This document shows, piece by piece, positions 22,574 to 36,500 of a stretch of DNA of 64,000 nucleotides. Source of the stretch: Brachionus plicatilis (taxonomy: Eukaryota > Rotifera > Eurotatoria > Ploima > Brachionidae); the NCBI GenBank assembly GCA_010279815.1, contig QEOQ01000141.1, forward strand, positions 1,606,176 through 1,670,175, given 5' to 3'. Under the pieces are notes generated by a model that ran no database searches, had not been told where the DNA came from, and was given only the letters and a program-made list of their open reading frames with translations. The translations under genes and the position numbers were made by a program. Each line of letters starts with the position of its first letter. Positions within the stretch are counted from its first letter, which is position 1.

Positions 22574-24333
22574 TTTGAAGTGAATTTGTGCATGCTGATT
22601 ATTTATTTTAGAAAAATTGAGTTAAATAAATTTTTTAAAAATTTTTAATTATTATTTTTATTACCAAAAAAGACTAAACTTTAATATTTCATAAAAGATT
22701 TTGATTATTTTTAATATTTAATTAAATTCAATTCAATAACAAGATTGATCAGTCCAGAAGAGTGAAAAAAATTTAACTTCAGAAATAATTATAATTTCAT
22801 TTTATAAAAAATATGATAAAAACCAATCTAACACTAACTAATTCTTTCAACTCTTTACTAAAATACGATCCATATTGAAAAAAATCTGTAGATAATCTTT
22901 TTTTTTTGCTAAAAATTATATGAATATTTATAATTATTAAATAATTTCTAAACACATAAATAACAATTATTCCTTATTTATTAGCTTAAAATTTTTATTA
23001 TAATGAAAATTAAAAATTCATTTTTACTTTTTAAAATAACGATAAAAGAATATAAAATATACCTTTTTTGATAAATAACTCAAAAAGTTTAGCAATAATC
23101 AAAATTATTTTTTTTTATATTTTAAAATTTTTAGTCATTCTCTGATAAAAAATTGCTTTAGCATAACTCACCTGAAAATTTAAATAAATTTTGCTATAAG
23201 AATGACTCAAAAAATTTCTAATTAAAAAAAATAAATATTTAATTGAACCAACATAAAAATCAATCATTAATTATAAAATTAATTAATAAAATAAACAAAT
23301 CATCACATGATATTCAACATAATTAATAAAGAGGCGCCCATCTCCTTTTTCAGTTTCTTTTTGAGCTACGGCTCCTATTTAAAAAAGAGGTAAATGCAAT
23401 TCAATAATTTAAAGCAAAAGTTCTTCTTCAAATCATATCCAGACGAAACCGGTAAATTGGGAAAATAATGTGGATGTGACACCCAGTTTACTAATTGTGG
23501 CGGTGGTGTCACCAGCAAATAAACAAACTCTTATTTGCTTAACTTTGGTATAATATTACTTACATATTAGTTACAAAGAAATACTTGGAAGAGAAAATCA
23601 AGCTAGTCGACTGAGACTTGTTTTCTCAGCTTAAAGATCTTTTGTTATCTCTTTCTATTTTAATTTTACTTAACTACGATTAATTTTACTAATTTTATTT
23701 TAATTTTACTTGCCGTTTTCCAAATATTTACTAATATAGATTAAATAAATAAGAAATCAAAAAAAGAACTTTATTTTCATTTATTTATTCCAAACTTAAA
23801 AGAAAAAAACATTTTTTATAATTTGCAGAGTTATACCAAAATTTTGTAAAAATGAAGCTTTTTAGCTTGTACAAAACTAATTTTGCACTAAAATTTTTTT
23901 TTTATCATATCGTTCTGTCCTTTTGAGCTTTTGTCAAAAAACTCATTACATTTGTGTTCAAAACATTAATGTGGAAATTTTCAACATTTATGCTTCCAAT
24001 ATTCAATAATAGCTACTTTAACTCTAAAAGACCTAAATTTTTCTTACCATTAAGACCCGAGAAGTTACAAAAACTTTTATAAATTACAAGAGGTTTTTAG
24101 GATAAGATTTTTTTGGACATTTTAATAATGTAGAATTTGTGTTATTAAATTAAAATTTAGAATTAGTTTCAAATTGTTCCAAAATTGCTGATTAGTGTTA
24201 ATATTTAAAAAAAAATGGTTTAACTTTAGATTGTTTTTTATTTGTTTGTAAAGAAACGCCAAGGGATGTAAATTTTGAGCGATAATAAAATTAAATTAAA
24301 ATTAAGAATTGAAAATTAAAATTTAAAATCCAA
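22574..24333. other. Intergenic, no gene seen
   Basis: AT-rich sequence. It holds the second copy of the 45-bp repeat and a small GC-richer patch (about 23440-23520) with GTGACACC and GGTGTCAC in opposite orientations. It also contains the 3' flank of the LRR gene. Confidence 0.5.
23331..23375. repeat. 45-bp repeat, copy 2 (partner at 19681-19725)
   Basis: Begins GAGGCGCCCATCTCCTTTTT and ends GAGCTACGGCTCC. See the partner copy in the COG7 intron. The surrounding sequence is not shared. Confidence 0.6.
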
Positions 24334-25326
24334 TTAATTAAAATTTCCAAAATCAAATCTTGTTTTTCTAATCAAATTGCCTTTGACCAAATAAACAATG
24401 ATACAAAAAATGAAAACTGTAAATAAACTGACCAAAATGATAGCTGAACTTGTGAATATACCAGTGCTGTATAACCTTGTTTTTGATCTTTCATATTTTA
24501 ATTTATTGTATTTTTTAGTAGCGTTCTTATCTTCGAACTTAGAATCAGTTTTGTTACCATCCTCATAATGAATATCAACATCAGGATTATCATCGAGTTT
24601 GGTGTTATCCTTATTATCGATAAGTACATTAGAATTATCATTGATATTGGCATCATGTAAAATAGTTAATGAGCTGTGATGTTCTTTATTTTTTATTCTT
24701 TCCTTAGTATGTTTTGAGAGTTTTGAATTATTCAAAATACTAATAAATTTAAGTGTTCTGGTGAAAAAACTTGCAAAATCAATATCATAGATTTTGTTTG
24801 AGTCTAAGTAAAGATATTTTAGCGATTTAAATTTGTTAAAAAAATAAAATGAGATCTTTCTAATTTGATTGTTGTTTAAATTTAATATTTCAATAGTTTC
24901 AGGTAGAAAATCGTTTTCGATCAAATTTTTGAGTGAAGTTCTAGTTTGATTGTAGTGAAGCAAATGAAAATGGCTTACATTAATTAAATAATATAATTGT
25001 TGCCAACCATCAATATTGATTTTTGTAATATTCTTAAAACCCGGGTCTATACTGAATATTTTATTCGGCCTGAAAGTTACATTTTTTATAAAAATTTGGT
25101 TTATTGGAATATCCGATGTATTCAAACAATTCTCAATCTCATTCAAACTAAGAAAATAAATGTTATTACGATTGTGACACGAAGCATCTGAGTTATTGAT
25201 AGAATCACGCGAACTTAAATAAAGAAGCCCAGAAATAAAATATGAAAAATAAATCATCTTAAAAAAATCTGAGAAATAAAAAAAATCAAATAAAAGCAGT
25301 ACAATTATTTTTAATAAACCTAGCAA
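24334..25326 (-). CDS. Leucine-rich-repeat single-pass membrane protein
   Basis: Uninterrupted frame of 330 codons. The true start is probably Met23 (MIYFSYFISGLLYLSS), which gives a good signal peptide; Met1 would add a second hydrophobic run. The ectodomain has N-glycosylation-type sequons and two or three LRRs, best seen at IEILNLNNNQIRKIS and LKYLYLDSNKIYDID. It then has a charged Asn/Asp/Lys-rich linker of about 75 residues. A transmembrane segment follows near residues 287-312 (SAIILVSLFTVFIFCIIVYL) and a short basic tail. Topology: LRRs outside, about 18 residues inside. The family cannot be named; short LRR surface proteins often act in adhesion or recognition. No intron is needed. 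Confidence 0.7.
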   Translation of the reverse strand: MLGLLKIIVLLLFDFFYFSDFFKMIYFSYFISGLLYLSSRDSINNSDASCHNRNNIYFLSLNEIENCLNTSDIPINQIFIKNVTFRPNKIFSIDPGFKNITKINIDGWQQLYYLINVSHFHLLHYNQTRTSLKNLIENDFLPETIEILNLNNNQIRKISFYFFNKFKSLKYLYLDSNKIYDIDFASFFTRTLKFISILNNSKLSKHTKERIKNKEHHSSLTILHDANINDNSNVLIDNKDNTKLDDNPDVDIHYEDGNKTDSKFEDKNATKKYNKLKYERSKTRLYSTGIFTSSAIILVSLFTVFIFCIIVYLVKGNLIRKTRFDFGNFN

Positions 25327-27291
25327 CTCATTAATTCTATTAGTTTCAAAAAAATAGAAAAAAATTATGAAATAATAATAAGAAGAAAATGAAGTGAAAT
25401 GCAGATTTTATTATTTTTAAAGCTATTTTTCACAAATTGAATAATCTTGGTTTGTTTTTAATATATTGAAAGCTTAAACGGTCAATTTTGGGGGTTTTAT
25501 TTGGTTTAAAATATTTTCAAAATCTTCATTTACATTAACTTCATCTTTAAATTCTAATGATGAAATCTAAAAAAGCATATTGATATTAAAATATTCCTCA
25601 AATTCACAGGAGGTATTTAAAAATTAGGCATGGCCTTAATGGTCGTGACCAAAAATCGTATCGTACCAAGTAAAGCAAAACTTGTTCCCAGAATTAAGTA
25701 GAGAGGACATTTGGGTATTTTGGATTGTTGAAAGGGTAATACCAGGTCAACTAGATCAGAGCAAATGCGAAAATTATTTTTTTATTTGAAACTGAAAAAA
25801 TATTTGAAACATCGCACTTTTTCAATGTTATTTCAACATTGGATACATTTTGTGATTCAAACACAAAAATTAAACCATGTAAATTGGAAATTTTTTTTAA
25901 TTCGTTAACATTTTTTAAATATCAAATCAAATATTTTAAAATTTTAAAAAATTTATTTTTCATAGACAATTTTTGATATAAAAATATGATCAAAATATAA
26001 CTAACTTGAATTTTGTATTTAAATTATTTTTTATAATTGAAATCTTTTTTTGGATTTTGTCTGATTGACAGCGAAATATCATTTTATTATATAATTGATG
26101 TGAAAAATTTAGAATGACAATTTTTTTAGTGTGCTATTTGATAAAGAAATAAAACTTTATTGATTACATAGTTATTTTAATTATGTTTTTTTATTTCGGT
26201 ATTTATTAAGAATATTATTCTTAATTGATTTTTCCAAATTTTAGAGTAAGTTTGCATTCATGGTGTTAGAAGCCACAATAGAAGTCTTTTAAGTTGGACT
26301 TATTCGCAAGTTTTCTTCCTGAAGCTTTTTTTTTTTAATCAAAAATCTTTTAAAAAATTAAAATAAAAAGGGATAAAATTTTTATGATATTTTAAAAATT
26401 TTAATAAAAGAAAATTGAGGGCTCAAAAGTCAAAATTCAAGTCAAATGACTTGGCTGAAAAAGACTAAAAACTGGCTTTTTTTTTCTTTTTAAACAAGTC
26501 TTGTTTTCTATCTTTTGTTACGCCGTCTTCATTTGAGGAATCAATTGATAGAAAAAACAGATGATTTGAGTTAACCTCACTTGATTGTTGATAATTTGAA
26601 AACAATTGACATTTTATAAACTGTTGATGTTTTGCAGAGAATTTAAAAATATTTTTGTAAAATAATATGTAATTTTATTGTAATGTTTTTATTTGAAAAA
26701 TTTATTTGAAAACATTTTCGTAGAACCCAGCATCTATATAGATCATTGTCTTATTTTTAAATTTATTTAATTAAGTATTAAATAATTTCTATTTTTTTTA
26801 ATATTTTAAATATTAAGTAGACTAACAAAAGTACAAAAATTGTTCTATTTTTTGAACTTTCTTCGATTAAAAATTTAATTAAAAGTTTTTAAATACCACT
26901 CAAAAAATTACTTGAATTTAATAATATTCTTTTTTATTTGGCTTAGCTCACCTTTATTGAAACAAATTCGTACGCTTAAATATATTTTTTGACTTTCTGT
27001 TTGATGGTTTGATTTTAAAAGCATTTTTACAATAAAAACTCTTTTCATTAAATAAAATATATTTAAAGATTTTGATATTTTTGGTCTTTATTTAGTACTT
27101 TATTTTTTGATTTTAAAACTTTAATCTAGTTGTTTTTATAATATCTTTCTTTGATTACCGTTATGAAATAAATAAATGAAATATTAAATAAATATAGAAT
27201 TAATATAATTATATATTTATTAAATTTATTAAATAAATATAGAATGGTAAAATTTTTCAAAAATAACAAAATTATAGTTATAAATCATGAA
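25327..27291. other. Intergenic repeats
   Basis: No gene seen. It contains an inverted partner of the 2328-2410 repeat (about 25780-25890), a GC-richer patch at 25625-25760 that includes GGCATGGCCTTAATGGTCGTGACC-like dyad symmetry, and an AAGTCAAG-type MITE remnant (about 26420-26520). Confidence 0.5.
25780..25890 (-). repeat. Dispersed repeat, inverted partner of 2328-2410
   Basis: Minus strand reads ATCCAATGTTGAA, then AAAGTGCGATGTTTCAAATA, as at 2328-2410. No termini defined. Confidence 0.6.
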
Positions 27292-29333
27292 TTAAGCAAA
27301 ATTTAAAATATTTATATGGCATCTAAAATCGCCCTGTATAAGACAAACTCCGAAAAAGTGAACTCTACATTTAGGCCTATATTGGTAGTGAAAACAATAA
27401 GGCTTTAAAACGTTAAAATAAAAATGACCAATTTTTTTTGATATAATTGAAAATGATTTAGTCAAACATGTAGAAAATTTAATTTGGCAATTACAATGTT
27501 TTAAATTTCTTTTCATTTGGTTGTTGTAATTCATCTTTTTGGTCATCGTTAGAAAATTTGGTCCACACTCTTGAAATTCTGCTAAACAAGATATTTCATT
27601 ATGTACAAAATTTTCTTCAAAATTCAAAATATTTTTCAACTCATTCAGTTCATTCGAATTTAAAGAAGCACTAAATTGAATTTTTCTAAGAAAAAAATAG
27701 CAAAATAAAAATTTCAAACAATAGTTTTCAGAAAATCTACTTTTCAGAAATGTATTTCAGACACTCTTTTTCCAAATATTTACTCTTTGATCCTAAATAA
27801 ACTATGTTATCCGAGTATTTAGATTGAAATTGTTCTTCATTCTGAACTAGGCTGCAGTATTTTATTTGAATTCCACTGTTAAATGACACTTCGATTTGGA
27901 CAATCTTATATTTATTTAAAAATGGCTCATGCAGTCGAATAAAATAAAGACTAAGATCCGTATCGCATTCAATTCCTTAAATAAAATAAAAAATTGTTTT
28001 AAAATAGACTTTCTTTAAAATTTTTTTTTATTATTAATTTTTTCTTGCAATAATTGTTTTTCTTAGAAATTTTAAATAGAATAGAATTTTTTAAACTAAT
28101 ATTTAATTTTATAACATTTTGTTTTAAAAGCGATAATTACAAAGAAACAAAAGTTTTATCAATTTTTTTTTAATTACATTTATTTATGAGATATAAACCT
28201 GGATTTTTGTTTTAAGTTTAGAAATTTAAATCTATAGACTTATAAAAAACTGAATGATAAAACATTTTTTTTAAATATTTAAGTTGAAATTTTTCTCCAA
28301 ATTTTCGATATTTTTTCAAAAAACTGGCATCACATTTTCAACTTATTCTTTAACAGTATAGCATATTCATAGAGAAAATTTTAAATTATAATTTCTGATA
28401 TCTAGGCACTTAATTTTCGGAAGCAGTAAAGGATTTACTAGAATAATTTCCAAGTTTTTGTCAAAATTAAAATAAAATTCAGCAACAAAACTGTTTAGTC
28501 AGATGCTTAAACCAGCAATATATCTTAAAGCTATTTTAAAAAAGCTAGTTTTGATTTGTGATTCAAAGTAATTGCTTAATGTAACATATTTTAAACACTA
28601 AAAGCAATTAACCATTTTTTCAAAACAAGCTCTAATAAAAAAATTAATAATTTCTCTTGGAAACTTTTTTTTTCGAAAAAATAGTTGTCGCGTAAGAATT
28701 AACAAATAAGTCAATTTTTTTTTATTTTGCAAATTACAACTTACCTTTTAGTTTGGAAATTTTTTGTATTAATTCGTCAGGTTGGAAAATTTGCAAAGTT
28801 AATAACAAGTATTTAAAAAAAAAAGTTCCAGTTAAAAAGCTTGCGATTAAGCATACAGCCATAGCACCCAGCCGTTTAGTTGTTTTGTTGATGAGTTTAA
28901 ATATTGATTGAATGGTAAATATTGGTATTAGAAAAATTAATTTTACATATTTTAAAATTCTATATATGCTGAAACAAATATATTTGTTAAGAAACAGTTT
29001 ATTTATGCTGCATGGCAAATATTTCTCTCGGGACATTTCTTTTTCTTTTACATTGACAATAGTTTTGAGAGCTGATTGTGTCGGCTTTTTTATTAGCCCT
29101 AGCTTATAATTACTTAGTGAGGTATTTTTTCGAACAAGTTCTGTTTGGCAACCGAATGATATTTTAGGCTCTATTTTATTCTGAAATGAATTGTTGTTGT
29201 TATTTGAATTTAGATATGGAATTCTGATCGAGCGACGAGTAAGCCCCACTGTTCTCTGTCTTGAACAGCAGTCACAGTCATCGCAAATTGTGCAAGTACA
29301 GGTCGTAGGCGGATATTTGTCAAATTTCATCAT
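27292..29333 (-). CDS. Membrane-anchored group-III phospholipase-A2-like protein lacking the catalytic His-Asp
   Basis: Three exons join in phase: 28745-29333, 27741-27975, 27292-27685, giving 405 residues. Residues 1-110 are cytoplasmic-looking, with a Cys cluster near the start (CTCTICDDCDCC). Two hydrophobic segments lie at about 118-147 and 153-182. The ectodomain ends in a block that tracks group III secreted PLA2: HCNCQIKFSTCLTKS, then IGHFYFNVLKPYCF and further Cys at family spacing. Where the family has CC-x-x-HD-x-C, this protein has SCLAEFQEC, so His and Asp are replaced by Phe and Gln. The calcium-loop sequence (W-C-G-x-G) is also not seen. I infer a non-enzymatic, possibly lipid- or receptor-binding, membrane protein. 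The exon 1 to exon 2 join rests on phase and splice signals. A trans-membrane anchor is unusual for this family. Confidence 0.65.
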
Positions 29334-30595
29334 TTTTTTTTGGTTTTAAAAAAATAATGTAGGAAGATAATTGGAAAATTTAGCGGGTATATTTAGCGGT
29401 TTTTTCGGTTAATTTTAAATTTTTAAGGTTTTAGCAATTTATTAGAATTTTTTTGAATTAAATTAAATTTATCTTGTCACTTGTTGAATGGGTCGCAGCT
29501 ACAACTTTTGAGGGTTGTGTCATAGAAACAGGGTTTTTTTCACTATAAAAATTAAATTTTTGTACAAGTTTCTTTTACTATTAATTTTAAAAATAAAGTA
29601 AATAAAATTAAATTTGTGTAATCCAGACAGAATTGTTTAAAAAAATCCTTGATTATAATTACAAATAATTATGTGAATGATTTTTAAAACAAGTCTCGAG
29701 CAGCTTTTTAATGATTAGAATTGGAGCTATTTTTTTTCCCTTTCGGCAGCTTTATACGCTATTTTTCTTTTTTTGCTTACCCTATTACCAAAGTTCATTT
29801 AAGCTAAAAATTTAATTTTTTGACCAATTTAAAAATTTTTGAATATTAAGAGAATTTTTGGGTTTTTATTTGAAAAAAAATGAGATTTAATGCTGTGTTT
29901 GAAATTTTTGTTTAATCAAAATATCTTATTAAAATTTAGTATTGTGTGATTAGAGGAATTATGTAATTTTTGGGAAAAGGGATTAAGAAAAGCATATCGA
30001 TTTATTCGAATGACTTTTAGCGGTATATTAATTTTAACTAATTAGTGCTTTAAGACTAGACAACAATGCATAGAGTGTCATGACAACATAAGATTTAATA
30101 ATTGAATTTTAAAAAATTTTCAATTTTTTATCATAAAGCGATGCAGAGGCAATTAACAGATAATTTCAATTTATTATCAAAATTTTATGAAGACTTAGAG
30201 ATAATTTGATATTTAAAGTATTTAATTAGAAAATTTTTCAAATGTTTATTTAAATCTTAATTTTTGTGAATTGCTTATCGTCTAGTTACCAATGGTAACA
30301 CAAAAATTTTATATCGTTTCTTAAATTTTGTTTCTCTTACTTTTATTGTTTTTTAATAAACCTTTAACAACCGAATGCAAAATTGCTCAATTTATTCTCC
30401 GATTAGGGTCTTTTCTCTGATCCAATATTCAAATGACAATAAATTGAAACACTTTGAAGTCCTTAATTTGAATTTTAAATTTTTAGGTTTTAGATTAACA
30501 CTCGGCATAAAGAACCGATTTCAGAATTTTTTCTATTTTTATGCCACAAAAAAAATTCTAATTTTTGTATGTTGATTTTTTGAAATCTACCTGAG
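29334..30595. promoter_or_regulatory. Shared upstream region of divergent genes
   Basis: 1.26 kb between the starts of the PLA2-like gene (minus) and the PLAT-ankyrin gene (plus). No coding frame or recognisable repeat; presumably it holds both promoters, but no motif can be singled out. Confidence 0.4.
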
Positions 30596-33500
30596 ATGCA
30601 AGACAACCATAGACTAATAAAAGACGTGTCGAATGCACTGTGAGTTTTTCTATTAAATTTTTTTCTAACATACCAAATATTTGTTTTATTTTTTTTTCTA
30701 GAAATTATTACATCGACCGGACAAGAAAAGAGGAAGGTTTCGACCTTTCCGGAATTCTGACTCCGGCGTATGACTTAAACCAGTTCAAATTGGTACTTTA
30801 ATAGCCCCATTCAATTATTTGAAGTTATTTTTTTTTAAAGAAAAAGCTTTTCGGATACTCTCTGGCTTATGATGAACAAGTTAAAAAGCTTATGCAAAGC
30901 GAGTACAAAACGCCAAAAATAGGCTCTGCTAAAGTAGCCAAAACTAATCAACTTAAATAATTGTATCTTATTTTTATTTAGACCGATGATTTGAGACTTA
31001 GAGAAAGGTTTTACCGAGATGAAATACGGTATCACTGTAAATGGAATCGAGTGGTAATAAAATTTTATTTTTCTAAGTATTCTAAAGATAATGTACCGGA
31101 TTGTTCATTAAGACTAATTTTTTTAAGATTACTTTTTGGCCCACTGGTCATAAAAATTTTGATCGCAAAATCTTTCTTTAAATTTAATTGAAAAATTTAA
31201 AGAGTTAAAAGCATCAAAATTGTTTACTTAATTGATGAAAATTTTATTTTATTAAATTTAAGAATGATTTGAAATTAAATTTAAGCTTTTGAAAAATAAC
31301 AGAAATAAAGTCAACATTTTTAATTATTTGATAAATTTAATCAGCGATATATTTGGATGTAATTAAGTAATTGTAGCATCACCATCATCACAAGGTCTAA
31401 CCATCTGAATTTTATATCAATTTAATCATTTAATAAAACTTAGTTAACTTAAAAATAATTACGCTATTTTTCTTTTATCACCAAAACGGTGAAAGGTCTA
31501 GCTGTGATCAGATATGATCAGGAACTAAGTGATCAGTGCTACTAGGTTGTCGAGTTTTTAATACAATCCAAAATTTATTTTGTTATCTTTTCTTCTTTTT
31601 TTTAGCTTTTAGCTTCAATTTCTTTAATTAATGATAGTTGGTCATTTTATTATTTTACTAAATATTTAATTTTTTAATTTAAAAAATTTTAAAAATTAAG
31701 CAAGTTAAATATATCATTTTCATTTGTTTTAACAAGAACTCGTTTTATAAGAAAATATTTTGTATTTTTAACGAATCTAAAAGTTTTTTATTTTATTGAA
31801 AATTCATTGATTATTTTAATTTTAACTTATTTGGTGAAAATCATTAAGAATTTATTTAATAAATTAGATTAAGGTCATTAGAATAGTTGAAAGAAAATTG
31901 AAAATATTTTTATTTTTTTTTATCATAGCTTACTAAATGCTGCGTAAATTTACAAAATTTACTCTTAAAAATTTATTTTTCAGTATAATTTGAGGCCATT
32001 TTTTTTCTATTAGTCCAAAAATGAAAAATTTATCTGATTAATTTTTATTAAAATTCATGACTTTTGAAGAAAAATTTAAATCTTAGTCAATTCAAGATAT
32101 TTTATATATAATTTTTAATCTTTTAAATTAAGAGAAAAATACATTCAAAGTCACCAACCAGAAATGCCCGTCCTAGAGATTATAATGAAGCATCACAATA
32201 CGAAAAACGCAACAAAAGCATCGCCACAGTTCCTGCAGGCATAGTCACAGTACGCAACAAGAACACACCATATCTAAGCAAACGTGAAAAAATATCAATG
32301 CTCAATTTGACCAGCAAAATTATGAGTGCAACAGTAATTTTTCTAATTTTTAAATTAATTTTTTTAATAAAATCAAAACATTTAAAATTATGTTATGTAG
32401 AGCGAATTTTGTTTCCCTAAAGTAAATATTATTTCTTAATGTTTGATTGTAGTTTTTTGTAGTTGAGTGCACCTGATTTTTTGTTTCACTTCACTTTGAA
32501 ATTTTTTTATTTAATTTGTGATTTTTTTAAATTTTAAAGGAAGATATCATTTTGATGAGAAATCTGACCAATACAAAAGAGAACGGGGTAATCATTGGTG
32601 ACAAAAATATTTTAATTTTTTGACAAAAATATTTTTAAAAGCCAAGAACGGTTTGTTATGCAAGAAAATCATTAGCCAAAAGCAGACGCTTGGAACGCGA
32701 TAGATATATCATTGAGGAGGAAGAGAAAAAACAGAGAGAGGCAAGAGAACAAGAAATGAAGCGGCGAAGAGAATTCGAGGAAGAATTAATACGTCTAAAA
32801 GATGTACAGGACGATGACTCAAGATCATTGGAAGATGAGGTTGATGAGCTTCGAAGAAAATTGGCGCCGAGTAAACTTAGTGACAATCAAGGTGAAAAAC
32901 AAAACGGATTGGTAAAAAAATTTAATATTTTTTTAATTAAATTTTTTAGGTTTCTTAAAATTTAATATGATTCATAAATTTTATAAAGTCTCTATAAAAA
33001 AAAGAGTAATAAAGAACTAAAAATAAAAAAGTAAACAATCTTAGCCGAATACCAAGCTTGGATAAAAATTTTCCATTTTATAAAATATACTCAAATAAAT
33101 CGTTTGCAAATTTTTATTGCCTTATGTCTATTTAATTTGATTTATTTGAATATTGTTATTTATTTGTTTTTATTCAAACTTATAGTTTTAATCGCTTTTT
33201 ATAGGTAAAATCTTATTAAAAAGTTTTGTTTTTTATTGACAAAAGCATCAGCCATTTTTCAAGTTTTTGAAAAAATTATTCATTGAATGAGTAAACAAAC
33301 AAAAATTCATGATAACACGCTTCATTTTTTTTTCGCTAATTTTGAATATTTTTTATTAAAAACTATAATTTCACAATTCGAGGAATTTTTTCTTTTCACT
33401 TGAAAACAAATAACTCAAAAAACTCTAAAATTCTCTGCAGTTTTTTCAGATTTGTAAAATATTTTAAGTTTTAGATTAAATAAGTCTTTATGATATTTTT

Positions 33501-36500
33501 TTTATAAATAAATAATTTAACTTTTCTAAACAATATTTTTTAAGAATTTAACTTCTTATTAATAAAATTCAAACACATTTTCAAAGATCAGAACAAATCT
33601 GAAAAAAAGATTCTATTTTTTCTAAAAGTTAATAAATGGTTCATTTGATGCATTATGGTGCAGCATACAATGTTATATTCTTAATAACACTCTGGTAGGA
33701 CTGTGCAAATTTATTATGATTCATTAATTATTGCAGCAATGTATGTTGCTTCATGGTGCATTTTTATTTTTCAAAAAAAAATTGTTTTGCTTGGTTATTT
33801 TTTTGATCACCTGTAAATGACAGACCTGTTCCTACCTAAAACTATACCTAAAAATAAGATTGGAATATTTTTATTCAAGTGAAGTTAGACTAGATCGTGG
33901 ACTTGACATCGGATTTCTGGAATTTTTAAAACTCATATTTTTTCTAAAAAGTTCGATAAAATCTTGTTGGCATGGATTTAAAAAAATAAATTTGCTTTTT
34001 TAATTGGAAATTTAATTCATAATTTAATTAAGCTCCAAAAAAAATTTATACTTAAAAGTCTGAGAAGTTTTTTTACTCCTTTATTGCATAAAATCTTCCA
34101 AGATAAGGATATTTTTTTCATTTAAAATTGAAAGTTATTAAATGTATTTAAGCAAAATTCAAATGAAAAAATTTTTTAAAAAAATTCTAACTGATTATTT
34201 TATCATTATCTTATATTTAAAAACGATTTGAAAAAGAAAAATTTTTTTGTGACTTAATTGATTCCATGATAAAAAAATCAGGCTTTTTAGTATTTTCCCA
34301 GTCAACAAAAAATTGAAGGTTTATTGAAGATTTGTAAAAGATCTTTGTGAAAATGTAGAGATTTTTAAAAAAATTATTCAAATAAATTAATTTGTAGAAA
34401 ATTTCTCCACAATTTCTTTAAATATTTAAAGAATATCTAGAGAAAAATCTTTTGAAATTAAGACGTGAGTTTGATTAATTTTCTGGGTTCAATATTAAAT
34501 TGAGTAAGATACTCAAATTTTATATGCATTTTAATATATTTTTTCTATATTTAAATTAAGTCTGCAATTAAGAAAACATGGCAAACTCAAACTTGTTTAA
34601 AAAATATTTTTTGATTTAGGAAAAGTTATATTCTTTTCAGACTTTAAGTCACAAGTCTTAAGTCAAGTCAAGTTAATGACTTAAAATTTTCCTTTTTTTT
34701 TTAAGTCAAAGTTATTACTTACACAAAAATTTTTATCAATATCTGCTTCATTTGGACCAGTTGAATGAAATTTTCCATAATCTGGTTACATTAACAAACA
34801 ACATAAGTCAAGATTAACAGCCAGGAATTTGGGAGCAACTACTTTATTGGTATCAAATATGGATTTATTAAATCTTTGACTTGACTAAAAAAAATATTAA
34901 AAAAATTAAAGTTTTTAAGTCAAATTTAAGCCAAGTCATGACTTTGACTTGACTTAGACGAGATTTTCACGAAATTACTCCTTAAAATTCTCTGTAGATT
35001 ATATCAAGATAATTAGTCCAAAACCCTTTATAAAGCCTTCATAAAAACTTTAAAGAGCCTATAAAAATACTTCAAAATTTTGTTGACTGGGTAACTTTTT
35101 TTTTTAGCTTGAAGAAATTTTAGAATTAAAATCTAATTATAAAAAATATTCAAAAATAGTTTTTTACAATAATCTGAACAATTTCCTTTTTTTTCAGTTA
35201 GATGATTTGAAAGAGTTAGACTCGGGAGACTTGATCTCTTACCAAATTATGGTAAAGACAGGCGATCGAACTGGATCCAGCACTGAGGCTAATATTGGCA
35301 TTATTTTGTTCGGTGAAAAGGCAAAATCGAAATATTTTGCGCTTAAACGCTCAAAGCGTCACAGAATTCCCTTTAGAAAGTCCAATTTGGACATTTTTGA
35401 AATAGAAACCTATGATGTTGGACAAATAAAGGCCATTCAAATCGGACACTTCGAATCCGACATAGGTTGGAAAATTTAATTTATTTTTTTTTCAGAAAAT
35501 AAATTAAAATAATTTTAGAGTACAACTGGTTCATGGATTTTCTAAGAGTCGAAGATCGAACCAACAACATCAGCTACAACTTTGAATGTGACGATTGGTT
35601 CGGCAATAGTTCAAAAGATTCCAAGTCTACTAGGATACTTTATAGAAAAAATTACACCCAAATTAGTTGGGATATAATTGAGAGAGAGTCATTGGAGAAG
35701 TCGTCACGATCTTCATCTTCGTCATCAGCTTCAAGTCAGAACCGAAGTATTCATTCGAAAGATTCGTCAAGACCTCAATCGAAGCGATCATCCAAAGCAG
35801 ACCCCCAACTTCCGGTAATCACAGCCGATTCGAATGCCAATTCACCACGATCAAGCACTGCTAACATCAAGAAAATTTCCTCTCGATCATCCACAAGCAC
35901 TTCTAGTTCCAGTTCAAATAGCTCTTCAGCATCAAGAAAGTCAAAATCATCCCAGATCAGCTCATCAAGTGCCAAGCATGATCAGATTGCGTCACCAGAA
36001 GAGCAAAAATTGTCAGTTCGCGCAGTAAGCTCAGCCAAGCCGAAAATGAATTCAATAGAAGCAGTGGAAAAAAATAGTCTTCAAGATTTGAAGGAAATCA
36101 TTGCCGAAGCTCCTACTGAAATAAACCGAACCGACTCAAAAGGAAAAAGCTTACTTGCCATAGCCTGTGAGAATGGTTTTGAGGAGATAGTTAAGTATCT
36201 GGTGGACAATAATGATAGTCTTATCAATGAGGAGAATGTTTTTGGCTACTTACCAGTTCATTCGTGTGCTCGCTACAATCATTTACAATGTTTGAAGATT
36301 TTGTATGACTGTGGCGCTTCACTTCAGATTAAGACCAACGAAGGACAGACTCCTCTTCACCTAGCTGCTATGTGGGGTCATATAGAAATTGTTGAATGGC
36401 TTTGTGACCATAAAGTCAATTTGAGTATTTTGGACTCTAGTGAATGCACTGCTTATGATTTGGCTGTGAAAAGTGGTCATGAAAGAGCAGCGAACTTTTT

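Noticed and set aside
32656..32886. Ser-rich minus-strand frame
   Set aside because: Shadow of the Glu/Arg coiled-coil exon of the PLAT-ankyrin gene on the plus strand.
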